Assembly: GCA_025936205.1 (NCBI GenBank)
Contig: JAICTU010000490.1
Coordinates: 1 to 6,643, forward strand
Direction of reading: 5' to 3'
Source: Polyangiaceae bacterium
GTDB taxonomy: Bacteria; Myxococcota; Polyangia; Polyangiales; Polyangiaceae
DNA length: 6,643 nucleotides
The translations under genes were made by a program, and so were the position numbers. The stretch's first letter is position 1, and each line of letters begins with the position of its first letter. Below the pieces are notes generated by a model. The model did no database searches. It saw only the letters and a program-made list of their open reading frames with translations, and was not told the origin of the DNA. Positions 6,514 to 6,643 of this stretch are shown piece after piece.

Positions 6514-6643
6514 TCAGGGCTCGAAGACCCGACGCTCCTGCAGCTCCTCCAGCAGCTCGCTCGGGGCCAGCTCGGAGAACTCGCCGAGCTCCGATCGCAC
6601 ATACACCTCTCGCGGCAGCTCGCGCTCGAACTCGGCGCCGAGC
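6514..6643 (-). CDS. C-terminal end of an unidentified Glu-rich protein
   Basis: On the minus strand, the frame ending at TGA 6516-6514 is open to the right edge for 42 codons. About 38 of the 42 codons end in G or C, a strong sign of real coding in this genome. The visible tail is very acidic (12 Glu of 42) and amphipathic, with repeated SEL triplets (SELGEF, SELAPSELLEEL), and ends in ERRVFEP. I do not recognise the family. The stop lies 19 bases before the patatin-like gene, so the two are probably co-transcribed and may share a function. The N-terminus and start are outside the window. Confidence 0.65.
   Translation of the reverse strand, partial: LGAEFERELPREVYVRSELGEFSELAPSELLEELQERRVFEP

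Noticed and set aside
6495..6602. Longer start for the patatin-like protein at 6602
   Set aside because: It overlaps the end of an upstream gene with strong coding bias, and the added residues are Ser/Arg/Cys-rich and unlike the family.

Overview
This window is a GC-rich, densely coding stretch of bacterial chromosome. It has six genes, five on the minus strand and one on the plus strand. Strong G/C preference at third codon positions, long antisense open frames, a sigma-54 activator and a GT35 glycogen phosphorylase all fit a high-GC member of the Pseudomonadota. That assignment is inference; no rRNA or marker gene is present.

Layout, left to right. Positions 1-1122 (minus) hold a sigma-54-dependent NtrC-family response regulator, cut by the left edge just after the WPGNVREL motif, so its DNA-binding domain is missing. 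Positions 1235-1870 (minus) encode a hemerythrin HHE-domain protein. Positions 1998-2642 (minus) encode a universal stress protein (USP) with an ATP-binding signature and an unusual C-terminal tail. A 189-base divergent intergenic region follows, then a plus-strand glycogen phosphorylase (2832-5324). This converges, with only 6 bases between stop codons, on a minus-strand patatin-like phospholipase (5331-6494). Upstream of the phospholipase, the last 42 codons of a Glu-rich unknown gene (6514-6643) enter from the right edge. There is no gene-free stretch over 300 bases, and I see no RNA gene, insertion sequence or CRISPR array.

The main result lies in the three intergenic regions on the left. 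Upstream of the hemerythrin gene is a near-perfect -24/-12 (sigma-54) promoter, CGGCACGACCGTTGCT. Upstream of the USP gene is a second good match, TGGCATGAGATCTGCT. Each is preceded by a pair of dyads of the form GCAR-N3-YTGC, and both pairs have the same 28-base centre-to-centre spacing. Reading the whole window by eye I found this dyad five times, always in intergenic DNA: two upstream of the hemerythrin gene, two upstream of the USP gene, and one between the hemerythrin and regulator genes. This looks like a paired enhancer for a sigma-54 activator, and the NtrC-family regulator encoded next door is the obvious candidate.

Proposed working model (inference): a two-component signal phosphorylates the regulator, which binds the paired dyads and switches on the USP and hemerythrin genes from sigma-54 promoters, and possibly its own gene. 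The proteins would form a small response to oxygen, nitric oxide, redox or energy stress. Glycogen phosphorylase shares the divergent control region and could release stored carbohydrate under the same signal, but I see no convincing sigma-54 promoter pointing at it.
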